From Propioniciclava soli (lineage in GTDB: Bacteria; Actinomycetota; Actinomycetes; Propionibacteriales; Propionibacteriaceae): a stretch of DNA of 64,000 nucleotides. The notes under the pieces are model-generated. The model made no database searches. It saw only the letters and a program-made list of their open reading frames with translations, and was not told where the DNA came from. A program made the position numbers and the translations under genes. Location of the stretch: assembly GCF_014858005.1 (NCBI RefSeq), contig NZ_JACYOT010000005.1:62001-126000 (forward strand), written 5' to 3'. This document shows, piece by piece, positions 25,270-36,894 of this stretch; within the stretch, counting starts at the first letter, position 1, and each line of letters starts with the position of its first letter.

Positions 25270-25476
25270 GGTCGGTCCCCCCGTTTCCCCCCGGGCCCGT
25301 TGCGGCCCCGCACGGCGATTCTGCCACGCCGGGGCCGGGGCGCGGGCGCGGCGTCGCTCGCCATCCACAGGCAGGGCAACCGCCAGCGGCGGCGTCCGGA
25401 TCGCCGTAGGCTGGGGAACGGTCCACACCACCCGTGCGCACGCACGGACCCCAGTTCGACGAGAGGTTCTCCCAAG

Positions 25477-26703
25477 ATGACGAAGAAGGTCGCCCTGCTC
25501 ACCGCCGGTGGCTTCGCCCCGTGCCTGTCGACCGCGGTCGGCGGACTGATCAAGCGGTACACCGAACTCGCCCCCGACGTGGAGATCATCGCCTACAAGC
25601 TCGGCTACCAGGGCCTGCTGCGCGGCGACCACTTCACCGTGACCGACGAGGTGCGCGCCAACGCGGACGTGCTGCGCGACTTCGGCGGCTCCCCCATCGG
25701 CAACAGCCGCGTGAAGCTGACCAACACCAAGGATCTGGTGAAGCGCGGCCTGATCGAGGAGGGCGTGGACTCGCTGAAGTTCGCCGCCGACCGTCTGATC
25801 GAGGACGGCGTGACCATCCTGCACACGATTGGCGGCGACGACACCAACACCACCGCGGCCGATCTGGCGCACTACCTGCACGAGCACGACTACGAGCTCA
25901 CCGTGGTGGGCCTGCCCAAGACCATCGACAACGACGTGGTTCCGATCAAGCAGAGCCTGGGCGCCGACACGGCGGCCGAGATGGGGGCGCGCTTCGCGAG
26001 GAACGTGCTGGCCGAGCACAACGCGTCCAACCGCACGCTCATCGTGCACGAGGTCATGGGCCGCAACTGCGGCTGGCTGACCGCGGCCACCGCCCGCAAG
26101 TACCGCGAGTGGCTGGAGGACCAGCAGTGGCTGCCGGAGCTCGGCCTGAGCAAGGAGGCCTGGGACGTCCACGCGGTCTTCGTGCCCGAGGCGGAGATCG
26201 ACATCGCCGAGGAGGCCGAGCTGCTCAACAAGGTCATGGACGAGGTCGGCAACGTCACCATCTTCCTCTCCGAGGGCGCCGGCGTCGAGAGCATCATCGC
26301 CGAGATGGAGGCCGCCGGCGAGGAGGTGCCGCGCGACGCGTTCGGTCACGTCCGGCTCGACGAGATCAACCCGGGCGCCTGGTTCGCCGAGCAGTTCGCC
26401 GCGAAGCTGAACGCCGAGAAGGTGCTGGTGCAGAAGTCGGGCTACTACAGCCGTTCGGCGGCCTCGAACGCCTACGACCTCGAGCTCATCGACACGATGG
26501 TCGAGCTGGCGGTGGACGCCGCGCTGCGCGAAGAGCCCGGCGTCATCGGCCACGACGAGGAGAACGGCGACACGCTGTCGGTCATCGCGTTCGACCGCAT
26601 CAAGGGCGGCAAGCCGTTCGACATCACCGAGCCCTGGTTCACCGAGATGCTGGCCGCCATCGGCCAGCCCGCACCGGTGGCCGCCGCCCCCGCTGAGCAC
26701 TGA
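25477..26703 (+). CDS. pfp: Pyrophosphate-dependent 6-phosphofructokinase
   Basis: 408 residues, close to the 404 of the well-studied Propionibacterium freudenreichii enzyme. N-terminal LTAGGFAPCLSTAV, then the key GGDDTNTTAADLA: the second Asp (ATP-dependent enzymes have GGDGS) selects PPi over ATP. PKTIDNDV provides the catalytic Asp, and GRNCGWLTAATA binds fructose 6-phosphate. It reversibly phosphorylates fructose-6-P with PPi, serving both glycolysis and gluconeogenesis. Start ATG has GAGAGG upstream. The gene is followed by an imperfect GC-rich palindrome at 26707-26720. It is the strongest single pointer to a propionibacterial host. Confidence 0.95.
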   Translation: MTKKVALLTAGGFAPCLSTAVGGLIKRYTELAPDVEIIAYKLGYQGLLRGDHFTVTDEVRANADVLRDFGGSPIGNSRVKLTNTKDLVKRGLIEEGVDSLKFAADRLIEDGVTILHTIGGDDTNTTAADLAHYLHEHDYELTVVGLPKTIDNDVVPIKQSLGADTAAEMGARFARNVLAEHNASNRTLIVHEVMGRNCGWLTAATARKYREWLEDQQWLPELGLSKEAWDVHAVFVPEAEIDIAEEAELLNKVMDEVGNVTIFLSEGAGVESIIAEMEAAGEEVPRDAFGHVRLDEINPGAWFAEQFAAKLNAEKVLVQKSGYYSRSAASNAYDLELIDTMVELAVDAALREEPGVIGHDEENGDTLSVIAFDRIKGGKPFDITEPWFTEMLAAIGQPAPVAAAPAEH

Positions 26704-26747
26704 GCCGGACGCCGGCGTCCGCCCCCGCGCGGGCGCCGGCCCCCGCG

Positions 26748-27821
26748 TCAGCGCCCACGCCGTCGAAGCGCCGCCGCCAGGGTGGCCAGCCCCGCCAGCG
26801 CGGTGCCCCACGCGGCGCCCACACCCAACCCAGCTGCCCGCGCCGGCTCGTCCGGCGCGGGCAGCTGCGCCTCGCCGGCCTCGGCCAGGCGGGCCCGGAC
26901 GAGCTTGGTGGCGTAGTCGGTCGGAGTGTCCAAAGGCGCGGCGCGGACGGGCAGCTGCGGGGCGAGGGCCGGCGCGTCGGCCGTCGCCACCCACGCCGCC
27001 ACGAACACCACGAGGCGGGCGAAGAGGTTGAAGAAGCCCATCAGGACGATGACCGACCCGAAGGCCGCGGTGACAGGGTTGGCCGCCAGGGTGCCGAACA
27101 GGGCGCCGGTGGAGAACTGCAGGGCCGCCATCCCCACCGCGCCCATCGCGGCGGCCTGCAGCAGCCGACGGGTGTCGAGCCGCCCCACGGGCAGGAATCG
27201 GAGCAGGAACGCGAACAGCGCGAAACCGAGCACGAGGTTTGCCACGAGCGGGAGCAGGGAGAGCAGCCACGCCACCAGCGCCGTGTCGGGCAGCGCGAGC
27301 AGGTCGGCGATCAGGCCGCGGGCGGCGGTCGCGACGGCGGACAGCGCGCCGGCCACCCCCAGCAGGAGCAGCAAGCCGAAGAGGACGGCGATGTTCTGCG
27401 CAATGCCCACCACGGGGTTGGGCTCGGCCGAGATGTCGTCGAGCGCGCTGCGGAACTGCGCGCGGACGCCCATGCGCAGGTTGTGCACCCACACGTGGCC
27501 CGACCACAGCGCGGAGAGCAGGCCGACCACACCGACGACCTGCCACCGCGTGAACGCCTCGTCGACCAGCGCCGACAGCTGGGCCCCCAGGGTCGGATCG
27601 GCCGCCACCGCGTCGACGATCGCGCTCTTGGCGAGCTCGAGCACGTCGGGGAAGAAGCGGGTGAGGGTGAAGCCGAGAGCGGCGAACGCGACCATGAGGA
27701 TCGGGGTCAGGCTCAACACCGAGAAGTACGTGATGGCCGCGGCGAACGGGCCGCCCAGCCGGTCGGAGAACCGCCGCAGCGCCCGCACCAGGTGCGCCAC
27801 CGCCGGGTGACGCGGGCTCAT
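26748..27821 (-). CDS. YihY/BrkB family membrane protein (paralogue 1)
   Basis: 357 residues, six predicted helices. Recognisable YihY features: AAAITYFSVLSLTPILMVAFAALGF near the N-terminus, ALWSGHVWVHNLRMGVRAQF, FLPVGRLDTRRLLQAAAMGAVGMAALQF and AFGSVIVLMGFFNLFARLVVFVAAWVA. The family was once called ribonuclease BN but is now regarded as membrane proteins of unknown, possibly transport, function. Start overlaps the stop of the upstream paralogue by four bases (ATGA), so the two are coupled and may form a heteromer. Confidence 0.9.
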   Translation of the reverse strand: MSPRHPAVAHLVRALRRFSDRLGGPFAAAITYFSVLSLTPILMVAFAALGFTLTRFFPDVLELAKSAIVDAVAADPTLGAQLSALVDEAFTRWQVVGVVGLLSALWSGHVWVHNLRMGVRAQFRSALDDISAEPNPVVGIAQNIAVLFGLLLLLGVAGALSAVATAARGLIADLLALPDTALVAWLLSLLPLVANLVLGFALFAFLLRFLPVGRLDTRRLLQAAAMGAVGMAALQFSTGALFGTLAANPVTAAFGSVIVLMGFFNLFARLVVFVAAWVATADAPALAPQLPVRAAPLDTPTDYATKLVRARLAEAGEAQLPAPDEPARAAGLGVGAAWGTALAGLATLAAALRRRGR

Positions 27822-28963
27822 CGCCGTCTCCCCGACCGTCGGGGCCGCTCCCGGGCGGACCGCACGGCGTGGACGCCGCTCGCCACCACCGCCGCCGCAC
27901 CGGTCAGCGCCCCCCAGCCGAGCACACCGACGGCGACACCCGCCGCGGCCTCCCCCGCCGTTCCCACGCGGGGCGCCGCAGTCGCTGCGGCGGGGCTGGG
28001 GGCGCCGATCCGCGCGGCGATGGCCTGCATCGCCCACGCCTGCGGCGCGCTGCGCAGCAACTCCTCGGCGAGCTCGACGGAGCGGGAGGTGGCGTCCGGT
28101 CGGTCGATGGTGCCGACCCACGCCGCGACGATGAGGAGGATGATGCCGATCACGTTGACGTACAGCATCAGCACGATGACCGAGCCGAACACGCCGGCCG
28201 CGGGATTGTTGCCGAAGACCGACAGCAACCAGCCGGTGAGGAACTGCAGGGCGGTGAGCGCGACCCCGCCCAGCGCGCCCGCGCTCAGGACGTCGCGCCA
28301 CGGCAGCCGCGGGCTCGGGAAACCGAGGAAGATCAGCACGAACAGCAGGAATGCGATGAGCAGCGTGCCCGCGAGCGGCACCAGGGAGAGCAACCAGTCG
28401 GCCGCGGGGGTCGCCCCCAGCTGCAGCCAGCCCCGGACGAGGTCGCGTGCCCCGGTGGCCACGGCCGTCAGCACCACCAGGGCGACGAGCAGCGCCTCCA
28501 CCGCGAACAACAGCCCGAGGTTGTGGGCGAGGCGGCGCAACCGTAGCCCGGCGCCGCGGGGCAGGGCGTAGTCACGCCGCAGCATGACGCGGACGGCCAT
28601 CCGCGTCCGGGTGATCCACCACGTCCCGAACACCAGGGACGCCGGCAGGCCCACGAGGATGACGGTCTGCCAGGTGTCGAAGGCATCCTCGATCACCCCG
28701 GTGACCGTGTCGCCCAGTGCGGGCTGCGCGGCGAACGTGGCCGCGATGGCGGCGCGGGCGTCGTCCACCAGGAACGGGAACCAAGTGGTCACCACGAAGC
28801 CGAAGGTGCCGAACGTCACCATGAGCACCGGCACGATGGCGAGAGCCAGGTAGAAGGTCAGCCCGGCCGCGAGCGCGAAACCCATGCGCAGCAGATACCG
28901 GTCGATCGCCCGCACCCAGTGCGCGACGACCGGCCGGGCGAGCAGCCGCTGCACCCAGCCCAT
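27818..28963 (-). CDS. YihY/BrkB family membrane protein (paralogue 2)
   Basis: 381 residues, homologous in layout to the downstream paralogue: FALAAGLTFYLALAIVPVLMVTFGTFGF, ASLVFGTWWITRTRMAVRVMLRRDYALP, WRDVLSAGALGGVALTALQFLTG and VFGSVIVLMLYVNVIGIILLIVAAWVG. A strong SD (GGAGGTGG) precedes the ATG at 28963. The gene starts 20 bp after the end of gcvP and may be cotranscribed with it. Confidence 0.9.
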   Translation of the reverse strand: MGWVQRLLARPVVAHWVRAIDRYLLRMGFALAAGLTFYLALAIVPVLMVTFGTFGFVVTTWFPFLVDDARAAIAATFAAQPALGDTVTGVIEDAFDTWQTVILVGLPASLVFGTWWITRTRMAVRVMLRRDYALPRGAGLRLRRLAHNLGLLFAVEALLVALVVLTAVATGARDLVRGWLQLGATPAADWLLSLVPLAGTLLIAFLLFVLIFLGFPSPRLPWRDVLSAGALGGVALTALQFLTGWLLSVFGNNPAAGVFGSVIVLMLYVNVIGIILLIVAAWVGTIDRPDATSRSVELAEELLRSAPQAWAMQAIAARIGAPSPAAATAAPRVGTAGEAAAGVAVGVLGWGALTGAAAVVASGVHAVRSARERPRRSGRRR

Positions 28964-28983
28964 GGGTCCACCTCCTCAGCGCG

Positions 28984-31838
<2,855 letters not shown>

Positions 31839-31839
<1 letters not shown>

Positions 31840-32426
31840 CAGCCGGCGTGCCGCGACCGGCGGCGGGCCGCGAGTTCGTCGGACGCGGCGACCGCGTCGA
31901 TCGGATCCTCGGCGGGTGCCTGCTGGCGCTCCGACGGCAGCGAAGCCAGGCTGCCCTCGAGGTCGTGCCACACGCGGCCGAGGGCGATGGCGAAGATGCC
32001 CTGACCACCGCGGACCAGGTCGATGACCTCCTCGTCGGAGATCGCCTCGTAGACCGACACCCCGTCGCTCATCAGGGTGACGGCCGTCAGGTCGTCGACG
32101 CCGCGTGCCCGCAGGTGCTCGATGGCGATCCGGATCTGGTTGAGGGCGATGCCCGCGTCGAGGAGTCGCTTGACGATCTTGAGCAGCAGGATGTCGCGGA
32201 AGCTGTAGAGCCGCTGGGTGCCCGACCCGCCGGCGGTGCGCACCTCCGGCGTCACGAGACCGGTGCGCGCCCAGTAGTCGAGCTGCCGGTACGTGATGCC
32301 GGCGGCGCTGCAGGCGACCGGCCCGCGGAAACCGATGTCCTCCGGCAGCGGAGCGAAGTCACCCTCGAAGAGCGTGTCCTGCAACCCCACCAGGCTCGGG
32401 ACCTGCGGTTCCGGTGCGTTCACCAT
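31839..32426 (-). CDS. MerR-family transcriptional regulator
   Basis: 195 residues. The winged-helix DNA-binding domain begins at about residue 40 ([25 protein letters not shown]...[22 protein letters not shown]), after an N-terminal extension, and is followed by a helix with [12 protein letters not shown]. No effector-binding cysteines are visible. It is the counterpart of Mycobacterium Rv1830 in the same cluster position. Its stop overlaps the gcvP start by one base. 129 bp separate it from the DUF151 gene, where nothing else is evident. Confidence 0.88.
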
Positions 32427-32555
32427 GGCCTCCTCGACTTCCCCTGTGCTTCGTGTTTCCCCGTACGACCAGTATGACGGTAGTCGGCCCCGTCGCGTGG
32501 CCCTCCCGACACGCCGCGCCAGCGCCGGGCGCGGGCCGAACCCTCCACCGCGACC

Positions 32556-33062
32556 TCAGGGTTGCGCGGCGGGGCCGGTGTCGAAGTCGTCGGGGTTGAT
32601 CGAGTCGAGGAAGGCGCGGAAGCGTTCCATCTGCGCGTCGGTGCCGCCCAGCAGGTCGGGGCCGGTGGCGGCGCGCCCGCCCACGGCTGACGCGTCCATC
32701 ACCGCCTCCTGTGCCAGCAGCGGCGCCCCGCCGCGCAGGGCCAGGGCCACGGCGTCGCTGACGCGCGCCGGCACCGGGGTGCCGCCCACGACCACCTCCG
32801 CGTCGAACACCCCGTCGGCGTAACCGACGACCCGCACCTCGTCGATGACCCCACCCAGGGCGGCGAGCGCGTCCAGCACCAGGTCGTGCGTGCCCGGGTG
32901 GTGCTCGTCACCGGGGGTTTCCAGCGCCGACAGCACGGCGTTGGCGCCCACGGCGGTCGTCCACACGGGCAGGACGCGAACCCCGTCGGTCTCCTTGAGC
33001 AGCAGCAAGGGTTCGTCGGCGACCCCCGTGACCCGGACCTCGACGAACTGCAGCGCGATCAC
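32556..33062 (-). CDS. DUF151 bifunctional nuclease family protein
   Basis: 168 residues from a GTG, with AGGCGG at SD distance. The opening ALQFVEVRVTGVADEPLLLLKETDG and LPVWTTAVGANAVLSALE match the DUF151 core, followed by AEVVVGGTPVPARVSDAVALALRGGAPLLAQEAVMD. Family members have been reported with RNase/DNase activity in other organisms; the role in this cluster is unknown. Counterpart of Rv1829. Confidence 0.88.
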   Translation of the reverse strand: MIALQFVEVRVTGVADEPLLLLKETDGVRVLPVWTTAVGANAVLSALETPGDEHHPGTHDLVLDALAALGGVIDEVRVVGYADGVFDAEVVVGGTPVPARVSDAVALALRGGAPLLAQEAVMDASAVGGRAATGPDLLGGTDAQMERFRAFLDSINPDDFDTGPAAQP

Positions 33063-33072
33063 CGTCGTCCGC

Positions 33073-33792
33073 CTAGCCGATGGAGTTGCGCAGCAGCGCA
33101 GCGTGGGCGTGGAGGATGAGCTGCATGACCTCGGCCACCGCCTTGCGCGAAGGGGCACCGCGGCGAGCCAGCGGCGCGACGGCCTGGTCGATGAGGGACG
33201 CCTCGCGTTCGGCGGCCTGCTTGATGGCACGCAGGTGACGGGCGTCCATGCCGTAGGGGCCGAGCTTGCGGGCGACGACCGCGACGGTGAGGGCGTCCCG
33301 GCCGAAGTACACCGTGCCGCGCCGGGGCACGACGAGGGCGAGCCGCTCCAGCTCGGCCAGATCCGGTTCGGACAGCCCCGAGAGGCGGAGCAGCTCCTTG
33401 CGGGTGATGTGGATGGGGCGCTTGGCGGGAGGGATGCGGTGCGGCGGCAGCGCCGCGGCCTCGGCGAGATCCGGCGTGACCGGCACCGTGTCGTCGGGGG
33501 GCGCGACCGCGGGGGCCGGGGCCTGGGGGGCCGGGGTGGTCTCGCCGGCGTCCATGGCCGCGAGGTTCTCGCGGATGACCTTGAGTGGCAGGTAGTGGTT
33601 CTTCTGCACGTCGAGGATGTAGCGCAGCCGGTCGACGTCGGCCGCGGAGTAGCGTCGGTACCCCGACGGCGCGCGCTCCGGCGTGATCAGGCCCTCACCC
33701 TCCAGGAACCTGATCTTGCTGATGGAGACGTCCTCGAAGTCCTCCTTGAGGATCTTGAGGACCTGCCCGATGCTCCGCGTTGCTGGGGGCAT
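33073..33792 (-). CDS. ftsR: MerR-family regulator FtsR
   Basis: 239 residues with a MerR winged-helix at residues 5-75 (IGQVLKILKEDFEDVSISKIRFLEGEGLITPERAPSGYRRYSAADVDRLRYIL), an Ala/Pro-rich linker, then a C-terminal domain (PIHITRKELLRLSGLSEPDLAELERLALV). This two-domain form next to garA corresponds to Rv1828/FtsR, an activator of ftsZ transcription in corynebacteria and mycobacteria. Its ATG immediately abuts the stop codon of garA, so the two are coupled. Confidence 0.9.
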   Translation of the reverse strand: MPPATRSIGQVLKILKEDFEDVSISKIRFLEGEGLITPERAPSGYRRYSAADVDRLRYILDVQKNHYLPLKVIRENLAAMDAGETTPAPQAPAPAVAPPDDTVPVTPDLAEAAALPPHRIPPAKRPIHITRKELLRLSGLSEPDLAELERLALVVPRRGTVYFGRDALTVAVVARKLGPYGMDARHLRAIKQAAEREASLIDQAVAPLARRGAPSRKAVAEVMQLILHAHAALLRNSIG

Positions 33793-34284
33793 CTAGTTCC
33801 GCCCGGACGGCGCCACCAGGTAGACGAGCCGGAACTTGCCGATCTGCACCTCATCGCCGCCGCGCAGCGCCACCTCGCCGTCGATGAGGGTGCGGTTCAC
33901 ATAGGTGCCGTTGAGACTGTTCTCGTCCGACAACCACCGGTGGCCGCCCCGCTCGCTCACCTTCGCGTGGTGCCGCGAGACGGTCACGTCGTCCAGGAAG
34001 ATGTCGCTCTGCGGGTGCCGGCCGGCGGTGACGACCTCGTGGTCGAGCAGGAACTTGGCGCCCTGGTTGGGGCCGCGCACCACGACCAGCACGGCGGAGC
34101 CGGGCGCAACGTCACGCAGGGCGACGAGGTGGCTGTCCGTCAGCTCGACGCTGGCCTCGTCGTGCGACGCCACCGGGATCGCGCGGGTGGTGTCGCCGGT
34201 GTTGGTGCGCAGCGACGCGCCGCAGTTGGAACAGAAGTTGACCCCGTCCGCGACCGGCTGGCCGCACTGGTGACACGAATCCAT
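33793..34284 (-). CDS. garA: FHA-domain regulator GarA/OdhI, with N-terminal zinc ribbon
   Basis: 163 residues. An N-terminal CxxC...CxxC zinc ribbon (Cys4, 7, 18, 21) is followed by a DTT motif (31-33) in the place of the phosphorylated ETT motif of GarA/OdhI, and by a C-terminal FHA domain (GRHPQSDIFLDD.TVSRHHAKV...LSDENSLNGTYVN). In relatives PknB/PknG phosphorylation at this site switches GarA from inhibiting 2-oxoglutarate dehydrogenase and related enzymes to binding its own phosphothreonine. The substitution of E by D keeps the acidic character. Start ATG has GGAGGAG upstream. Confidence 0.92.
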   Translation of the reverse strand: MDSCHQCGQPVADGVNFCSNCGASLRTNTGDTTRAIPVASHDEASVELTDSHLVALRDVAPGSAVLVVVRGPNQGAKFLLDHEVVTAGRHPQSDIFLDDVTVSRHHAKVSERGGHRWLSDENSLNGTYVNRTLIDGEVALRGGDEVQIGKFRLVYLVAPSGRN

Positions 34285-34399
34285 CACTCCTCCTTCGTTG
34301 CCGTCGCTTCTCGCGCGTCGCTTCTCGGACACCGTTGCGCGGTGGGACGTCGAGGCTACCCGTTCTCCGCCCACCTCGGGGACCGGGCCCGGGCCGGGC

Positions 34400-34780
34400 T
34401 CAGGCGTCGGTGAGCGCGCCGTAGGCGTCGGCGTCGAGCAGGTCGTCGAGCTCGTCGGTGTCGGACAGCTCGAGTTCGAACAGCCAGCCGTCGCCGTACG
34501 GGTCGGCGTTGATCGTCTCCGGGGTGTCCGCGAGCTGCTCGTTGACGGCCGTGATCACCCCGGACAGCGGCGCGTACACGTCCGACACGCTCTTGGTGGA
34601 CTCGACCTCCGCACAGGAGTCGTCGAAGGCCACCTCCTCGCCCACCTGGGGCAACGAGACGTAGACCACGTCACCGAGCGCGTCCGCGGCGTAGGCCGTG
34701 ATGCCCACCCGGGCCACCGATGCGTTGCCGACGCGGACCCACTCGTGCTTGTCCGTGTAGCGAAGGTCCTCTGGGTTCAC
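34400..34780 (-). CDS. gcvH: Glycine cleavage system H protein
   Basis: 126 residues, the usual size. The lipoyl-accepting lysine is Lys63 in VESTKSVSDVYAP. It shuttles the aminomethyl group from GcvP to GcvT. First gene of the run that continues through garA and ftsR to gcvP; 115 bp separate it from garA. The region 34781-34929 upstream contains a GC-rich hairpin. Confidence 0.95.
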   Translation of the reverse strand: MNPEDLRYTDKHEWVRVGNASVARVGITAYAADALGDVVYVSLPQVGEEVAFDDSCAEVESTKSVSDVYAPLSGVITAVNEQLADTPETINADPYGDGWLFELELSDTDELDDLLDADAYGALTDA

Positions 34781-34815
34781 CGTGCAACTCCTGTTCGTGC
34801 CTGGGGGGTGACGTG

Positions 34816-34847
34816 CGGGACTCCCCTGCCGTTCGGGGAGTGTCCCG
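34816..34847 (-). terminator. Hairpin between the DUF881 gene and gcvH
   Basis: CGGGACTCCCC pairs with GGGGAGTGTCCCG around TGCCGTTC, with a two-base bulge. It lies downstream of the DUF881 gene and upstream of gcvH, both on the minus strand, so it probably ends the DUF881-sbp transcript. Confidence 0.5.
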
Positions 34848-34929
34848 CCGAGGGGACGCGTCCCACGCTCACCCTAACCCACTGGGGCCGCCCCCCGTTC
34901 GCCAAACGATGGAGCGCGGCTCGGACGCC

Positions 34930-35661
34930 TCAGGCCGGGCGGGCGAACTGCGGGGTGTGCGGCGTGACGACCGAGCCGATCTCGAGCCGCTCCTCCGGGG
35001 TGACCCGCACCGAGCCCTGCACGCGCTCCCCCTCGATGGTGCTGACCAGGCCGCCGCGGAACCGGGTGGCCTCGGCCAACGTCTGCGGGTCGCCGATCGC
35101 CTCGATCCGGTAGGGCGGGGTGAGCCGGACGCCGTCCACCACCAGCCCGCCGTCGGCGGTGCCCACCCAGCTGGACGCCACGAGCCGCACCTGGTCGTTC
35201 ACCTCGATCACCTCGGCGCCGGCGTCCCGCAGCTCCTCGATCGTGTTGAGCATGATCTCGGTGGTCACCTTGCGTTGGGGGTCGTCGATGACGACGAGGA
35301 TGCCGGGGCCGGTGACCGGCACGGTGCCGCCGAGAATGCGCAGCGCCTCGAGGCGCCGCTCGGCCTGGTCGCGGGCCACGTCGCTGGCGTCCGCGCCGGA
35401 GATCAGTTGGGCCCGGGTGTTCTCGAGCTGGGCGATGTTGGCCTCCAGCCGCCGGGTCTCGGCGGTCACGTCGTCGAGCACCGCGACGAGCTCGGACTGG
35501 CGCAGGGAGCTGTACCGCTGCTCGTCGGCGCCGCTCAGTTGCACCGTCAGGGCGAAGCCGCACGCGAACAGGATCAGACCCACGACGAGCTGGCCGCGGC
35601 GGGGGCGGAGCAGGTCGCGCCCCAACTCGCGCCACGTGACCGGGCCGGGCGCCTCAGGCAT
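34930..35661 (-). CDS. DUF881 family protein (second copy)
   Basis: 243 residues. A single N-terminal transmembrane helix (LVVGLILFACGFALTVQLSG, about 20-40), a coiled-coil stretch (LRQSELVAVLDDVTAETRRLEANIAQLENTRAQL) and the DUF881 domain (VTGPGILVVIDDP...EIMLNTIEELRDAGAEVIEVNDQVRLVASSWV). It has the layout of divisome-associated extracytoplasmic proteins. Its 5' end overlaps sbp by eight bases. Counterpart of Rv1825 or Rv1823. Confidence 0.9.
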   Translation of the reverse strand: MPEAPGPVTWRELGRDLLRPRRGQLVVGLILFACGFALTVQLSGADEQRYSSLRQSELVAVLDDVTAETRRLEANIAQLENTRAQLISGADASDVARDQAERRLEALRILGGTVPVTGPGILVVIDDPQRKVTTEIMLNTIEELRDAGAEVIEVNDQVRLVASSWVGTADGGLVVDGVRLTPPYRIEAIGDPQTLAEATRFRGGLVSTIEGERVQGSVRVTPEERLEIGSVVTPHTPQFARPA

Positions 35662-35986
35662 GGAACAACTTGCGGCGGATCGCCGCGGCGTTGGTGAAGA
35701 TGCGGATGCCCAGGACGACGACCACGGCGGTCGAGAGCTGGGCCCCCACGCCGATCAGGTCGCCGACCCACACGATGAGCGCGGCGATGAGCACGTTCGA
35801 GACGAACGAGACCACGAACACCCGGTCGTCGAACAACCGGTCGAGGTAGGAGCGGAACCCGCCGAACACGGCGTCCAGCGCCGCCACGATGGCGATGGGC
35901 AGGTAGGGCTGCACCTGGGGCGGCAGCGACGGCTGCAGCCAGATGCCCAGCGCCACGCCGAGCACCAGTCCGAGAATCGCGTACAC
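35654..35986 (-). CDS. sbp: Small basic protein (DUF1290) Sbp
   Basis: 110 residues with three or four membrane helices (MYAILGLVLGVALGIWL, YLPIAIVAALDAVFGGFRSYLDR, VVSFVSNVLIAALIVWVGDLIGVGAQLSTAVVVVLGIRIFTN). The GVALGIWL.P and AALDAVFGGFRSY.D motifs are diagnostic. In all actinobacteria it sits between two DUF881 genes, as here, and overlaps the next gene. Confidence 0.94.
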   Translation of the reverse strand: MYAILGLVLGVALGIWLQPSLPPQVQPYLPIAIVAALDAVFGGFRSYLDRLFDDRVFVVSFVSNVLIAALIVWVGDLIGVGAQLSTAVVVVLGIRIFTNAAAIRRKLFHA

Positions 35987-35995
35987 GTCGTCCTC

Positions 35996-36844
35996 CTACC
36001 TCATCCGCTCCGCGCGCTCGGTTCCCAGGCCGGGGTCGGCCCCGAGCGTCAGCGCGCGCTCCTGGGTCAGCGTCCACGCGACGCCGTAGTGCTCGGCCAG
36101 CCCGGCGAGCCACCGCCCACCCTCGGACGCCGCGAAGGCCTCGCTCAGGGTGGTCGGGTCGCCGATCGCCTCGACCACGTAGGGCGCGCTCAGCGAGCGG
36201 AAGTCGACGGTGATCGCGTCCCCGGCATTGCGGATCGGCGTGCGCGTGGACAGGCGATGGCCGTTGATCGCGACGGCCTCGGCGCCGGCGGCCCACAGGC
36301 CGTGGGCGACCATGCGCAGGTCGGTGTCCACCACCCGGCTGCCGCGGACGCTGCCGTCCGGACCGTCCTCGAGGGTGACGCGGACGCCGCCGCCGGTCAC
36401 GGCCAGCGTGCCCGACAGGACACCGAGGCGGTCACGCTCAGCCGCGGTCGCGGCGTCGAGTCCGCCCGAGGCCCGGGTGAGCGCGTCGTTCTCGACGCTC
36501 AGCGCGACGGCGCGCTCCCGCAACACGTCCTGGTCCGCCTCGGCCTGGGTGATGCGGGCGATGAGATCCGCCCGCTCGACCGCGGTGGCCGGGGCGGCGC
36601 GCAGCTGCGTGGCGACGGTGAGGCCGAGCACCACGCCCACGACGCCGAGCAGGGCCACCACGGTGACAGGCCGGGGTGGGCGCCGCGGGCCGCGAGCGGC
36701 GACGGCGGCGTACTCCGGGTCGACGGCCTCCAGCCGCAGGGTGCGCAGCAGGTCCATGGACGCGTCCAGGCGCCGCCCCTGGGCATCCGTGGGGGCGTCC
36801 ACCGGGTCGTCCGCGGCCGCGTCGACGCTGGGGGCTGGGCGCAT
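35996..36844 (-). CDS. DUF881 family protein (first copy)
   Basis: 282 residues: 60-residue cytoplasmic N-terminus, one membrane helix (VTVVALLGVVGVVLGLTVATQL, about 60-82), coiled coil (AVERADLIARITQAEADQDVLRERAVALSVENDAL) and DUF881 domain (LAVTGGGVRVTLEDGP...DLRMVAHGLWAAGAEAVAINGHRL). In relatives pgsA precedes this gene; here the HIT gene does, with 50 bp between. Confidence 0.9.
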   Translation of the reverse strand: MRPAPSVDAAADDPVDAPTDAQGRRLDASMDLLRTLRLEAVDPEYAAVAARGPRRPPRPVTVVALLGVVGVVLGLTVATQLRAAPATAVERADLIARITQAEADQDVLRERAVALSVENDALTRASGGLDAATAAERDRLGVLSGTLAVTGGGVRVTLEDGPDGSVRGSRVVDTDLRMVAHGLWAAGAEAVAINGHRLSTRTPIRNAGDAITVDFRSLSAPYVVEAIGDPTTLSEAFAASEGGRWLAGLAEHYGVAWTLTQERALTLGADPGLGTERAERMR

Positions 36845-36894
36845 GGGGGGAGTCTAATCCACGCGTCGCCGGCCCCTCCGGACGCTGCCCACCC

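Noticed and set aside
26707-26720. Terminator at the end of pfp
   Set aside because: The 14-bp palindrome is weak and without U-tract; mentioned with pfp but not listed as a feature.
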